This document shows positions 5,866 through 14,758 of a stretch of 33,160 nt of DNA, one piece after another. The DNA is from a bacterium. Its GTDB lineage: Bacteria; Myxococcota_A; UBA9160; UBA6930. Made by a program: the position numbers and the translations under genes. The stretch's first letter is position 1. The number at the start of each line of letters is the position of its first letter. Location of the stretch: NCBI GenBank assembly GCA_024228115.1, contig JAAETT010000425.1, positions 1 to 33,160 of the forward strand, given 5' to 3'. The notes below the pieces were generated by a model. It had not been told where the DNA came from. It saw nothing but the letters and a program-made list of their open reading frames with translations, and ran no database searches.

Positions 5866-8800
5866 ATGCGTTTCCGTTTCTTCTCTCCCCGTCACCTGCT
5901 GCTGTCGGCATTCTTCGCCCTTCTGCCGCTCCTGGCGCCGGGCTCGGCATCGGCGAAGAATTCTTTCGGTGTTGCGGTGGATGCCTTCTGCGCACCTGCC
6001 ACTCCTTATGCGGACTTGAACGACGGCATGTTGGGTGAGTGCACGATGTGCCATAACAGCACCTTTCCCACCAACCTTCCCGACGGCGGAAACGTCGATT
6101 CGACGGCCGGGAACGAGTGGGACAACGGCAACCTCGCCTTCTTCTGCGGCGCAGCCGCCAACACCGCACCGACGCTTGCCGCGATCGGCGCAAAGATGAC
6201 GACCGAGGGCCAGCGGCTCACCTTCAACGTTACGGCGACGGATCCGGACGCGGGAGACACGCTGACGCTCAGTGCAGCGCCCCTTCCCAACGGAGCCACG
6301 TTCAACGACAACGGAGACGGAACAGGGACGTTCGATTGGACGCCCCAGGCCGGGCAGGCCAACGTCTACAACGTCACCTTTACCGTGGCCGACAATGCCG
6401 CCACGCCTGGCACGGCCATGGAGACGGTGGCGATCACCGTCTTCAATGCGAATCAATCACCGGTTCTCGCTGCCATCGGCAACCAGACGGTCAACGAAGG
6501 CGCGGCCCTCACGGTGAATGTGAGCGCTACGGATGCGGACGCAGATGCCCTGGCCCTCGGCGCCTCGAATCTCCCCACCGGTGCCACCTTCAACGATGCC
6601 GGAAACGGCACCGGAAGCCTCAACTGGACCCCGGGCTTCGCCCAGGCCGGGAACTTCTCGGTCTCGGTGACGGCCACGGACAACGGTAGCCCGATGCTCT
6701 CGGATTCCGAGACCTTCATGATCACGGTCGGCGACGTGAACCGGCCGCCGGTCCTCGGAGCGATCGGTGATCAGGTCGTGAACGAGGGAGAGACCCTCGA
6801 CCTCATGCTCTCCGCCAGCGACCCGGACGGCGACGGTCTCACGATCTCCGCCTCCAGTGCGCCTGCGAGCTCGACATTCCAGGACAACGGCGATGGCACG
6901 GCCAGCTTCAGTTGGACGCCCGCCTTCGGCTCGACTGGAAACTACGCGGTCTCCTTCAGTGTCGTGGACAATGGCTCTCCGCCTGCCAACGACAGCGAAT
7001 CGATCAACATCGCCGTCGGCGATGTTGATCGTGCCCCGGTGCTGACGCCGATCGGCAACCGCACGGTCGACGAGAACGTCCAGCTAGCCTTCAACGTCAC
7101 CGCCACGGATCCGGATGGCGACGCCATCGCGCTCTCCCTGGCGGGCCTGCCGACGGGCGCCACCTGGACGGACAACGGCGACGGCACGGGTGCCTTCGCC
7201 TGGACCCCGGCCTTCGACCAGGCTGGCAACCACGCGCTGAGCTTCACGGCCACGGACAACGGCAACCCGGTCCAGGCCACGACCGAGAACCTGACGATCA
7301 CCGTGGGCGACGTGAACCGACCGCCTGTGCTGACACCGATCGGCAACCAGACGGCGGACGAGGGCGTGCTCCTGCAGCTCGCACTTCAGGCCACCGACCC
7401 GGATGCCAACGGGCTGACGCTCGCGCTGGCCGGCGCTCCCCAAGGCATGGCGTTGCAAGACAACGGCGATGGCACGGGCACGCTGGCCTGGACACCGGGC
7501 TTCGGCGATGCGGGGAACCACACGGTCACCGTGTCGGTGACGGACGACGGCACACCCGTCGCCATGGACCAGGAAGCGGTGATGATCACGGTGGGCGATG
7601 TGAACCGGCCGCCGGTGGTCGCCCCGGTCGGGAACAAGGCCGGAAGCACCAACCAGCAGTTGAGCTTCACGGTCACGGCCAGCGATCCGGATGGTGACGC
7701 CCTCACCCTCTCCGCCGTGGGCGTACCGAACGGTGCCACCTTCACGGACAACGGCGACGGAACGGCCAGCTTCGACTGGACCCCGGCCGCAGGCGACGCG
7801 GGCAGCTACCAGGCGACCTGCACCGCTTCGGACGCCGCGCTCAGTACCAGCGAGGTGATCACGATCGCGATCGGGCTGGTGAACAACCCGCCGACCCTCA
7901 CGCCGATTGGCGACCGCACGGTGATGCCTGGCCAGACCCTCGCCTTCACGGTGATGGCGGCCGACCCGGACGGGAATACGCTCGCACTCGCGGCGACCGG
8001 CCTGCCGAACGGTGCGACGCTCACGGACAACGGAGACGGAACCGCCAGCTTCAGCTGGACACCGGCCGCCAACCAGACCGGAGCCACCAACGCCACCTTC
8101 AGCGTTACGGATGACGGCGTGCCTCCGATGTCCGATCAGGAGGTCGTGAACCTGGCGATCCAGGGCATGGGCGGTGCGTTCGCCATTACGGAAGCAGCTT
8201 GGTGGGATACCTGGGGCGGCCATGTCGTCGTCCACGGTGTCGGCGCCCCGGCCGGCGGGGACGTGGAGGTATTGGATGCGGATAGCGGAAACGTGCTGAC
8301 CGCCCTCACCGCGAACCAGGGCGGAGCCTTCCGAACAGGCGAGTGCAAACGGGTCCGCGATCGCCGGCGACGCGGCCGCAAGAAGACGGTTCTCGCCTGT
8401 CTCACTCCGGCTCAGGCCCCGTGCAGCGTCCAGGTACGCAGCGGCGCCATGCTGAGTGTGCGGACACCGGTGATGAATCCTCCCGCCCAGTGCGGACCGG
8501 CCAGCCCGACGCTGCTGACGGCGAATGGTTCATTGCACGTCATCCGAAAGGGAAGGCGTCTTCGCCGAATCCTATCGGTCAGCGGGCAGAATGCAGCCGT
8601 CGGCGAGACGCTCGAGATTCGCAACGCGGTGACGGACACCATCCTGGGCACGGCCCTCGCGGACGGCCGCGGCCGCTTCGAGTGGCGGATGAAGAACGCG
8701 TCCGCCTGTCAGGTTCGAGTGGTCGGTCAGGCCGCCACATCCGCGACGGACGACGTCAGGCTCCGCCGCGGCCGCGGAATTGGCATGCGCAAGATGCGCC

Positions 8801-8880
8801 GCCTCCTGCGGCGTTGGAAGAGGCGCTGCGCCGATCCGGGCGACCTGCCCACGCCCGCAGCCTTTGGCGCCGCAAACTGA
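5866..8880 (+). CDS. Secreted protein with a CxxCH motif, seven Ig/cadherin-like repeats and an Arg-rich C-terminus
   Basis: The 1004-aa protein starts at ATG 5866, with GAGG 9 nt upstream and a clear signal peptide (MRFRFFSPRHLLLSAFFALL, cleaved near the ASA at about 30). Residues 31-97 form a Cys-containing head with CTMCH at 59-63, a single c-type haem-binding pattern. Seven repeats of about 95 aa follow (98-764). Each has PVL-x-x-IGNQTV-x-EG, a TDPDGD block, a DNGDGTG-x-W/F-x-WTP block and a final TDNG-x-P strand, as in He_PIG or dystroglycan-type cadherin repeats that can bind calcium. Residues 765-1004 are an unrecognised domain with paired Cys and very basic runs (RRRRGRKK, LLRRWKRRC). 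It is probably cell-surface or secreted, with an adhesive or structural role; haem attachment is not proven. Confidence 0.8.
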   Translation: MRFRFFSPRHLLLSAFFALLPLLAPGSASAKNSFGVAVDAFCAPATPYADLNDGMLGECTMCHNSTFPTNLPDGGNVDSTAGNEWDNGNLAFFCGAAANTAPTLAAIGAKMTTEGQRLTFNVTATDPDAGDTLTLSAAPLPNGATFNDNGDGTGTFDWTPQAGQANVYNVTFTVADNAATPGTAMETVAITVFNANQSPVLAAIGNQTVNEGAALTVNVSATDADADALALGASNLPTGATFNDAGNGTGSLNWTPGFAQAGNFSVSVTATDNGSPMLSDSETFMITVGDVNRPPVLGAIGDQVVNEGETLDLMLSASDPDGDGLTISASSAPASSTFQDNGDGTASFSWTPAFGSTGNYAVSFSVVDNGSPPANDSESINIAVGDVDRAPVLTPIGNRTVDENVQLAFNVTATDPDGDAIALSLAGLPTGATWTDNGDGTGAFAWTPAFDQAGNHALSFTATDNGNPVQATTENLTITVGDVNRPPVLTPIGNQTADEGVLLQLALQATDPDANGLTLALAGAPQGMALQDNGDGTGTLAWTPGFGDAGNHTVTVSVTDDGTPVAMDQEAVMITVGDVNRPPVVAPVGNKAGSTNQQLSFTVTASDPDGDALTLSAVGVPNGATFTDNGDGTASFDWTPAAGDAGSYQATCTASDAALSTSEVITIAIGLVNNPPTLTPIGDRTVMPGQTLAFTVMAADPDGNTLALAATGLPNGATLTDNGDGTASFSWTPAANQTGATNATFSVTDDGVPPMSDQEVVNLAIQGMGGAFAITEAAWWDTWGGHVVVHGVGAPAGGDVEVLDADSGNVLTALTANQGGAFRTGECKRVRDRRRRGRKKTVLACLTPAQAPCSVQVRSGAMLSVRTPVMNPPAQCGPASPTLLTANGSLHVIRKGRRLRRILSVSGQNAAVGETLEIRNAVTDTILGTALADGRGRFEWRMKNASACQVRVVGQAATSATDDVRLRRGRGIGMRKMRRLLRRWKRRCADPGDLPTPAAFGAAN
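6157..8160 (+). repeat. Seven tandem ~288-bp coding repeats
   Basis: In-frame repeats encode the Ig/cadherin-like domains. Recurrent DNA blocks include GACAACGGCGAYGG (from GACAACGG) and GGCGAYGTGAACCG (near the inter-repeat joints at about 6730, 7308 and 7595). The repeats have diverged, with repeats 3-5 most alike, so they are old duplications rather than a recent expansion. They could still recombine and change copy number. Confidence 0.85.
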
Positions 8881-8927
8881 GGGATGCAGGCGACGCTCCA
8901 TCGGCGACGCGTTACGCTCGCGTCGCG

Positions 8928-9518
8928 ATGGAGCTCGTCTTGATTCGACACGGCCTACCGATCCGGCAGGAAAACCCGGAGGGTGCGCCGGCCGACCCGC
9001 CTCTCTCTGAGGAAGGGAAGGCCCAGGCGGAGGCTGCGGCCCAGTGGCTGGCACTCGAGCGTTTCGACGCCCTGTACGCGAGCCCGCTGCTTCGGGCGCG
9101 AGAGACCGCCGCGCCGCTGGCGCGCCTGCAGGGCCTCGCGATCGAGATCGAACCCGGCGTGATCGAGCTCGACCATGAATCGGAACGCTACGTGCCGCTG
9201 GAAGAGCTGAAAGCGGAAGATCCGGAAGCCTGGAAGGCCATGCTGACCGCGGAGGGATACGGCGGTGTCGACTTGCCGGCGTTCCGTGTGCGGGTCGTTG
9301 CCGCGCTCGAAACCATGATCGATCGGCATCCCGGCGGCCGGGTGGCCGTCGCCTGCCACGGGGGCGTGGTCAACGCCTGGGCTTCCCACCTCCTCCAACT
9401 GGAAGAGCCGCTCTTCTTCGAACCCGCGTACACCAGTGTCAGCCGGTTCATCGCGGCGTCAACCGGCGAACGCAGCATCCGCTCGCTCAACGAAACGGGC
9501 CACCTGCGGGGCGCTTGA
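8928..9518 (+). CDS. Histidine phosphatase family protein (phosphoglycerate mutase-like)
   Basis: A 196-aa protein with the catalytic RHG motif at residues 7-9 (LVLIRHGLP), the LSEEGKAQA helix, SPLLRARETA with the phosphate-binding Arg, and the second catalytic His in VACHGGVVNA. These define the branch-1 histidine phosphatase fold. Substrate cannot be read from sequence; members dephosphorylate sugar phosphates, cobalamin intermediates or proteins. The start ATG at 8928 places RHG near the N-terminus as usual. It begins 47 nt after the repeat-protein gene and ends 42 nt before the P450, so the three may share a transcript. Confidence 0.88.
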   Translation: MELVLIRHGLPIRQENPEGAPADPPLSEEGKAQAEAAAQWLALERFDALYASPLLRARETAAPLARLQGLAIEIEPGVIELDHESERYVPLEELKAEDPEAWKAMLTAEGYGGVDLPAFRVRVVAALETMIDRHPGGRVAVACHGGVVNAWASHLLQLEEPLFFEPAYTSVSRFIAASTGERSIRSLNETGHLRGA

Positions 9519-9560
9519 AACCCGACAGCGAGGTATCTTCCAGCCCAGCTGGAGGGCTGC

Positions 9561-10814
9561 ATGGATTCGCCGCTGCGTCTGGACGAGATCGAGATCATCC
9601 ACCCCGACCACTACGTGAAGCATGGCTACCCCCATGCCGAGTGGTCGCTGTTGCGGCGCGAGGCTCCGGTCTACTGGTTCGATCGAACCGAGGGTGAGCC
9701 CTTCTGGGCCATCACGAAGCATGAGGACATCGTCTTCATCGGCAAGCGGCCCGACCAGTTCCTCAACAACCCCCAGCTGGTCATCCCTTTCGAAGCGCCA
9801 CCGGAAGGGGAGCCCGCCTTTCGACCGCCGGACACGCTGATCAGCATGGACAACCCACTCCATCGCAAGAACCGGAAGCTGATCAGCGGGCGCTTCGCGC
9901 CGGGAGCACTGAAGAAGATCCACGGTGACATCGAGAACATCGCCAAGGAGATCATCGACAGCCTGCTCGACGAAGGCGATGAGGGCGAATGTGATTTCGT
10001 CGAGAAAGTGGCCGCGCCGCTCCCGATCGCCGTGATCGCCTGGCTGCTCGGCGTGCCTCGCTCGGACTGGCGGCTGCTCTTCGATTGGACCAACCAGACG
10101 ATCGGAGCCGGCGACCCGGAGTATCAGCAAGAGGGCATGGACGCCCAAGCCACGGCCCAGGCCGCCATGGTCTCTCTCTTCCAATACTTCACGGAGCTCG
10201 TCGAAGAGAAGAAGAAGCATCCGGCGGACGATCTGGTGACGCACTTCCTGAACTCGGAAATCGATGGCAAGAAGCTCGAGCTGATGGATGTGTTGACCTG
10301 GTGCTTCATCGTTGTGATCGCCGGGAACGAGACGACCCGCAATGGCACCAGCGGCGGGATGCTCGCGCTGATCGAGCATCAGGATCAAATGCGCAAGATC
10401 CAGGCGGACATGTCGCTGCTGAAACCCGGAATCGAGGAGATCGTGCGCTGGACGAGCCCGATCATCCACTTCGCCCGCACCGCCGCCGAGGATTGCGAGA
10501 TCCGCGGGCAGCAGATCAAGAAAGGCGATCGCCTCGCCCTCTTCTACCCTTCCGCGAACCGCGACGAGGATGTCTTCGACGACCCCTTCTCGTTCAGGGT
10601 CGATCGACGCCCGAACCGCCACCTCGGCTTCGGGATTGGCGAGCATGTCTGCGTGGGTTCTCACGTGGCGCGGCTCGAGCTGGAAATGGCGTACAAGTAC
10701 CTGCTGCCCCGCATCGAGGAGATCGAGCTGACGGGCCCTCCCGCGCGCTTGCGAAGCCAGCTCGTCGGCGGCGTGAAGCATCTACCGATCCGCTACAAGC
10801 TCAGGCCCGCCTGA
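9561..10814 (+). CDS. Cytochrome P450
   Basis: A 417-aa soluble bacterial P450. It has the I-helix oxygen-activation motif AGNETTR (254-260), K-helix E-x-x-R at 293-296 (EIVR), and the haem loop FGIGEHVCVG with Cys364 as thiolate ligand. ATG at 9561 has GGAGGG about 5 nt upstream. The general look (HxxNR near residue 101-105, a TSPIIHFARTA stretch after the ExxR) is like the CYP125/CYP142 and CYP124-related bacterial families that hydroxylate steroid side chains or fatty acids, but substrate is a guess. No ferredoxin or reductase is next to it. It converges on the lipoprotein gene, leaving 15 bp. Confidence 0.95.
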   Translation: MDSPLRLDEIEIIHPDHYVKHGYPHAEWSLLRREAPVYWFDRTEGEPFWAITKHEDIVFIGKRPDQFLNNPQLVIPFEAPPEGEPAFRPPDTLISMDNPLHRKNRKLISGRFAPGALKKIHGDIENIAKEIIDSLLDEGDEGECDFVEKVAAPLPIAVIAWLLGVPRSDWRLLFDWTNQTIGAGDPEYQQEGMDAQATAQAAMVSLFQYFTELVEEKKKHPADDLVTHFLNSEIDGKKLELMDVLTWCFIVVIAGNETTRNGTSGGMLALIEHQDQMRKIQADMSLLKPGIEEIVRWTSPIIHFARTAAEDCEIRGQQIKKGDRLALFYPSANRDEDVFDDPFSFRVDRRPNRHLGFGIGEHVCVGSHVARLELEMAYKYLLPRIEEIELTGPPARLRSQLVGGVKHLPIRYKLRPA

Positions 10815-10829
10815 GCAGCAGCGCCCGGC

Positions 10830-12146
10830 CTACTCCGGGGCGTAACTCCGAGACGGAGCCGATCGCCCCTCCTCGCGAAGCTCCAGACTGAGGAGCGCCT
10901 TGTCGAACCAGGCATGGTAGGTGTCGAACTCGGCGGCGGGGGCTTCGCCGATGGCCACCAGGACCCGGCCGTCTCCGGTTTCCAGGAACGTGAACTCTTC
11001 GCGACTTCCGCGGGGAGTGTGCAGCACGTACCGGAGCGCCTTGCGGCCCGCCACGATCAGCTCACTCTCCTCCACCAGCGCCGACTGGCCCAGGTGGGCC
11101 CGGCCGAAGCGCGCCAGATAGGCATCGACCGTGTCGAAGCGAACCACGTTCAACTGAAACGAGGCCCGGTAGTCCCAGGCCACTCCGTCGACCGCCACCA
11201 GGCCGTAGCGCGTCGGCATGCTCATCCAACCGTCGGGTGTCTGGAGTTCGAAGCCGAGGCGCGAATCGACGTGAGGCGCCAGACCCAACTGGGGCTCACC
11301 GCGCGGCGGGCCGAGCTGGCTGGCGCGCTTTCCGGATTCGAGATCGGCGTAGACCGTTCCGCTCGGCATGGTGTAGAGGGCCTGGAACGAATTCAGGTCG
11401 GCAAGGCCGAGCCCGTCCCGGGCGATGCGGTCCCGGGCAACCTCGTACATCAGGTCGGACGGAATCGGGCTATGGCCCCGCATCCCCAGGGCATGGCCCA
11501 GCTCGTGCAGCGCAACCTTCTCCACCTGACTCGGGAGCAGGAGGCCATGCCGGTCTGCAACGTAGAGCCGTAGCTCGGGGATCGAGAAACGCACATCGAC
11601 CCGGCCCGTCGCCGGATCACCGCCCTCGAAATGGCAGGCACCGCCCGGGCTGCGGGCCAGGCCGAGCACCTGAACATCCTCCTCGGGAGCCGGGGCCTCC
11701 TCTCCGACCAAGCGGATCGTCAGGCGCGCATCCCCGGGCTCCCCCACTTCCCGAAAGGAGATCTGGTCACCAAGGTCCGCTTGCCAGAGAGCCATGGCCC
11801 GGCGTACGGCTTCTACGTATTCGATCGGCTCTCGGGGCCGGAACTCGTCACCCAGCGATGGATCGATCCGCGGCTCCTCGATGTACACGGCCAGCGGAAA
11901 CTCGTCCGGATCCCAGTGGCATAACACCAGGCGCTCTCGCCCGTCGCCGACGCGAATCCGATGGGCCATGAAGGGCACGAAATTCGGATCCCGCACACTT
12001 GCGTGAGAGGCCCGGAAGACCGCGTAGTCCGGCAGGTTGTGCTCATACGAAACCCCCGGATGCGCCTCGCTCTCGGGCGGGAGGGGGCCGGTGGTGCAAC
12101 CGCAGAGCCCGTGCAAGAGCCCGAGAAACAGGGCCGCCGTTCTCAA
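10830..12146 (-). CDS. Matrixin-type zinc metalloprotease lipoprotein
   Basis: A 438-aa protein with a short signal peptide and lipobox (LHGLCGC, Cys17), so probably membrane-anchored outside the cytoplasm. The protease core has HELGHALGMRGHS at 214-226 with zinc ligands His214, His218 and His225, Glu215 as base, and a Met-turn at SDLMY (about 230-234). The HExxHxxGxxGHS spacing, one residue longer than the classic matrixin HExxHxxGxxH, resembles the GHS variant in some bacterial and archaeal matrixins. The region after about 290 is an unrecognised beta-rich domain. It overlaps smpB by 4 nt (12143-12146), an ATGA junction, so it is translated from the same message. Substrate unknown. Confidence 0.85.
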   Translation of the reverse strand: MRTAALFLGLLHGLCGCTTGPLPPESEAHPGVSYEHNLPDYAVFRASHASVRDPNFVPFMAHRIRVGDGRERLVLCHWDPDEFPLAVYIEEPRIDPSLGDEFRPREPIEYVEAVRRAMALWQADLGDQISFREVGEPGDARLTIRLVGEEAPAPEEDVQVLGLARSPGGACHFEGGDPATGRVDVRFSIPELRLYVADRHGLLLPSQVEKVALHELGHALGMRGHSPIPSDLMYEVARDRIARDGLGLADLNSFQALYTMPSGTVYADLESGKRASQLGPPRGEPQLGLAPHVDSRLGFELQTPDGWMSMPTRYGLVAVDGVAWDYRASFQLNVVRFDTVDAYLARFGRAHLGQSALVEESELIVAGRKALRYVLHTPRGSREEFTFLETGDGRVLVAIGEAPAAEFDTYHAWFDKALLSLELREEGRSAPSRSYAPE

Positions 12147-12622
12147 CGCCTTCCGCGTCCTCGTACGGCGCGGCGCATCTCCCGATCTTCCTCACGGCGG
12201 CGGATCGTCTGCCGCTTGTCCGTCTGTCGCTTACCCCGAACCAGGGCGAGCTCGACCTTTGCGCGGCCGTCCTTCCAATACAGGGAGAGAGGCACGAGGG
12301 TATGCCCCCGCTCGGTCACCTTCGTAGCGAGCCGCCGCAGCTCATGGCGGTGAAGGAGCAGTTTGCGTTCGCGGAGCGGGTCCGCGTTCTCGGGCCCGGC
12401 CTGCTCGTAGGGAGCGATATGCATGCCGCGCAGCCAAGCCTCACCTCGCCGCAACATGGCGTAGGCCTCTGCCAGGCTCGCGTTGCCCGCACGCAGGCTC
12501 TTCACCTCGGGCCCGAGCAGCGCGATCCCGGCCTCCACGGTGTCGAGGATCTCGTAGTCGAAGCGCGCTCGCCGATTGGTCGCGATGCGCCCTTCCCCGG
12601 CGCTGTCATTCTTCTTTGCCAC
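12143..12622 (-). CDS. smpB: SsrA-binding protein SmpB
   Basis: This 159-aa RNA-binding protein delivers tmRNA to stalled ribosomes. Typical blocks are present: NRRARFDYEILDTVEAGI near 16-33, LLGPEVKSLRAGNASLAEA, the YEQAG block (about 72-76), and a basic tail (DKRQTIRRREEDREMRRA) that enters the mRNA channel. Start is GTG at 12622. It follows panD after 57 nt and overlaps the metalloprotease gene. The RNA partner ssrA is in the same window at 5180-5547. Confidence 0.97.
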   Translation of the reverse strand: MAKKNDSAGEGRIATNRRARFDYEILDTVEAGIALLGPEVKSLRAGNASLAEAYAMLRRGEAWLRGMHIAPYEQAGPENADPLRERKLLLHRHELRRLATKVTERGHTLVPLSLYWKDGRAKVELALVRGKRQTDKRQTIRRREEDREMRRAVRGRGRR

Positions 12623-12657
12623 ACACCGAGCGTAGCAACACGACCCGTGAGCCTCTC

Positions 12658-12674
12658 TCTCCCGGCCGGGGAGA
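12658..12674 (-). terminator. Small hairpin after panD
   Basis: TCTCCC (12658-12663) pairs with GGGAGA (12669-12674) around GGCCG; the centre CCCGGCCGGG is itself palindromic. It sits 5 nt past the panD stop and 36 nt before smpB. There is no U-run on the minus strand, so it may only attenuate or stabilise the message. Confidence 0.25.
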
Positions 12675-12679
12675 CACCC

Positions 12680-13033
12680 TCAGACGACGATGCGGTTCCG
12701 TTCATCCACGAACACGCGCCTCGCATCCCAGTCCGGCCCGCACTCGCGATCGTCCACCTGCACGAAGCTGGCGATGATCACCTTGTCCATGGGCTTCACC
12801 AGGTGGGCCGCCGCACCGTTGATGCAGATCTCGCCGGAGCCGGCCTCCCCGGGAATCACGTAGGTGGAGATCCGGCTGCCATTCGTGCAATCCCAGATGT
12901 CCACGCGCTCGTAGGGGAAGAGGTCGGCCGCTGCCATCAAATCGGTGTCGATAGTGATGCTGCCTTCGTACTCGATGTTGGCCTCGGTCACCGTGGCGCG
13001 GTGGATTTTCGACTTGAGCATGGTGCGGATCAT
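12680..13033 (-). CDS. panD: Aspartate 1-decarboxylase
   Basis: A pyruvoyl-dependent enzyme making beta-alanine from L-aspartate for pantothenate. The 117-aa length is normal. The self-cleavage site YEGSITID places Gly24-Ser25 as the processed bond that yields the pyruvoyl group. Further family blocks are [17 protein letters not shown] and [20 protein letters not shown] at 13033 overlaps the panC stop (13030) in ATGA, so it is the third gene of panBCD. Confidence 0.97.
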   Translation of the reverse strand: MIRTMLKSKIHRATVTEANIEYEGSITIDTDLMAAADLFPYERVDIWDCTNGSRISTYVIPGEAGSGEICINGAAAHLVKPMDKVIIASFVQVDDRECGPDWDARRVFVDERNRIVV

Positions 13034-13923
13034 GTCCGTTCCTCCTGGGGTAGCGGCTTGGGCAGCACGCGATTGTCGATCAGTCGTACAGTCTCGCCCG
13101 CACCGGATGCACGGGGAAAGAAGACAGCGAGGGCGAGCAGGGAATGGCCGCCCAACGTCCCGCGAAGCCTGCGGAGATTCCCGGGATCGCGAAGCTCCGC
13201 GTAGTCGATCTCCGCGAGCGGCGCCTTGCCGATCTCGTCGCGGGCAATCTCCTCGAGGGCCTCGGGCCGGGCCTCACCGGCCAGAACGGCGGCCTCAGCA
13301 GCGTCGAGGGCCCGCACCAGGGCCGTGGCCTGGCTGCGCGCCTCGCCCGCCAGGTGCACGTTGCGGCTCGAAAGCGCCAGCCCGTCGGCCTCTCGCACCG
13401 TCGGAACGCCGACGATCTCGACCCCGAAGCCCAGATCCCGCGTCATGCGACGGATCACGGCGAGCTGCTGGTAGTCCTTCTCACCGAAGAGTGCGAGATG
13501 GGGTTTGGCCGCGAGCAGGAGTTTGCTGACCACGGTGGCCACGCCGCGAAAATGTCCTGGACGCGCCGCCCCGCAGAGCGGTTCCGAAAGCTCCGAGACG
13601 TCGACCCAGGTCTGGTAGCCCTCGGGATAGAACGCGTCGGGTTCCGGGGCGAAGACCCAATCGACACCAGCCTCGCGGCAAGCCGAAAGGTCGGCCTCCC
13701 AGGTGCGCGGATAGGCCGCGAGATCGGCCGCCGCATTGAACTGGCTCGGGTTCACGAAGATCGAGACACAGACGCGTTCGGCCAGGGCGCGCCCAGCGGA
13801 CGCCAGCGCCAGGTGGCCGGCATGGAGTGCCCCCATCGTCGGCACGAGGGCAATGCGCTCACCCACGGCGCGAGCCTTGTCGGCTCGCGCCTGGAGCGCC
13901 TCGGTTTCGTGAACGATCTCCAC
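13030..13923 (-). CDS. panC: Pantothenate synthetase
   Basis: It joins pantoate and beta-alanine with ATP. A 297-aa protein in the nucleotidyltransferase fold: [14 protein letters not shown] (28-41) holds the HIGH-like ATP site, and [24 protein letters not shown] and SSRNVHL (KMSKS-like) follow in order. I chose GTG at 13923, 7 nt after the panB stop, giving the usual [11 protein letters not shown]-terminus; TTG at 13926 is an alternative. Open frame further upstream runs inside panB and is not used. It overlaps panD. Confidence 0.96.
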   Translation of the reverse strand: MEIVHETEALQARADKARAVGERIALVPTMGALHAGHLALASAGRALAERVCVSIFVNPSQFNAAADLAAYPRTWEADLSACREAGVDWVFAPEPDAFYPEGYQTWVDVSELSEPLCGAARPGHFRGVATVVSKLLLAAKPHLALFGEKDYQQLAVIRRMTRDLGFGVEIVGVPTVREADGLALSSRNVHLAGEARSQATALVRALDAAEAAVLAGEARPEALEEIARDEIGKAPLAEIDYAELRDPGNLRRLRGTLGGHSLLALAVFFPRASGAGETVRLIDNRVLPKPLPQEERT

Positions 13924-13930
13924 CAATGAC

Positions 13931-14758
13931 CTAACGGTACGAGTGCTCGTCGGCCGGGAACTTGTGATGCGCCACTTCGTCGGCAAATTGACGAGCAGCC
14001 TGGGAGGCCGCGGCCCCCAGGTTCGCGAATTGCTTGGCGAAGCTAGGCGTCCAGTCCGAAAGGCCGAGCAGATCGTGCAGCACCAGCACCTGGGCATCAC
14101 AATGCACCCCGGCGCCGATTCCGATCGTGGGGATGCCGATCGTCCCGGTGATCTCCTGGGCCAGATCGGCGGGCACACCTTCCAGCACGAGTGCGAAGGC
14201 GCCGGCGGCCTCGACGGCCAGGGCGTCCTGGATCACACGATCGCGACCGCACTCTCCCCTGCCCTGCACCCGGTAGCCGCCCATGGCGTGCACGGATTGG
14301 GGCGTGAGACCGACATGGCCCATCACCGGAATGTCGGCATCGACGATGCGAGCCAACGTATCCTTGACTCGACGCCCACCTTCGAGCTTCACGGCGTGGG
14401 CACCGCCTTCCTTCATGAGACGGATCGCACTGCGCACGCCGTCCTCGGCCGAAACCTGGTAGGAGCCGAAGGGCATGTCACCCACCACCAGCGCCCGGGA
14501 AACGCCGCGGACGACCATCCGCGTGTGGTAGATCATCTCGTCGAGGGTCACGGGCAAGGTGTTCTCGTGGCCCTGGGTCGTGTTGCCGACGGAATCTCCG
14601 ACCAGCAGGACATCGATGCCCGCCTGGTCGAAGATGCGGGCAAAGGTCACGTCGTAGGCGGTCAACATCGAGAACGGCTCGCCCCTGCGCTTGCGGCGCT
14701 GGAGAGAGCGGGTCGTCACGCGGTGTTCGCGTTGGCTCGCTGCGGTCACGGTCGACAT
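13931..14758 (-). CDS. panB: 3-methyl-2-oxobutanoate hydroxymethyltransferase
   Basis: First pantothenate step: it transfers a hydroxymethyl group from methylenetetrahydrofolate to ketoisovalerate. A 275-aa TIM-barrel enzyme with MLTAYD at 31-36, VGDSVGN (Mg-binding Asp55), VKLEGG, GHVGLTPQ and the IPTIGIGAG loop. The start ATG at 14758 has a GGGGCGGGGGA tract upstream and gives the normal N-terminus; a longer in-frame extension to 14887 is not family-like. Leads panB-panC-panD, then smpB and a lipoprotein gene, all minus. Preceded by a long leader region. Confidence 0.96.
   Translation of the reverse strand: MSTVTAASQREHRVTTRSLQRRKRRGEPFSMLTAYDVTFARIFDQAGIDVLLVGDSVGNTTQGHENTLPVTLDEMIYHTRMVVRGVSRALVVGDMPFGSYQVSAEDGVRSAIRLMKEGGAHAVKLEGGRRVKDTLARIVDADIPVMGHVGLTPQSVHAMGGYRVQGRGECGRDRVIQDALAVEAAGAFALVLEGVPADLAQEITGTIGIPTIGIGAGVHCDAQVLVLHDLLGLSDWTPSFAKQFANLGAAASQAARQFADEVAHHKFPADEHSYR

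Noticed and set aside
6157-8160. CRISPR-like tandem repeats
   Set aside because: They are in-frame ~288-bp protein-domain repeats without short identical repeats or spacers.
7084-8235. 383-aa minus-strand open frame within the repeat-protein gene
   Set aside because: It mirrors the repeats of the plus-strand gene, is Arg/Val-rich, and has no start context.
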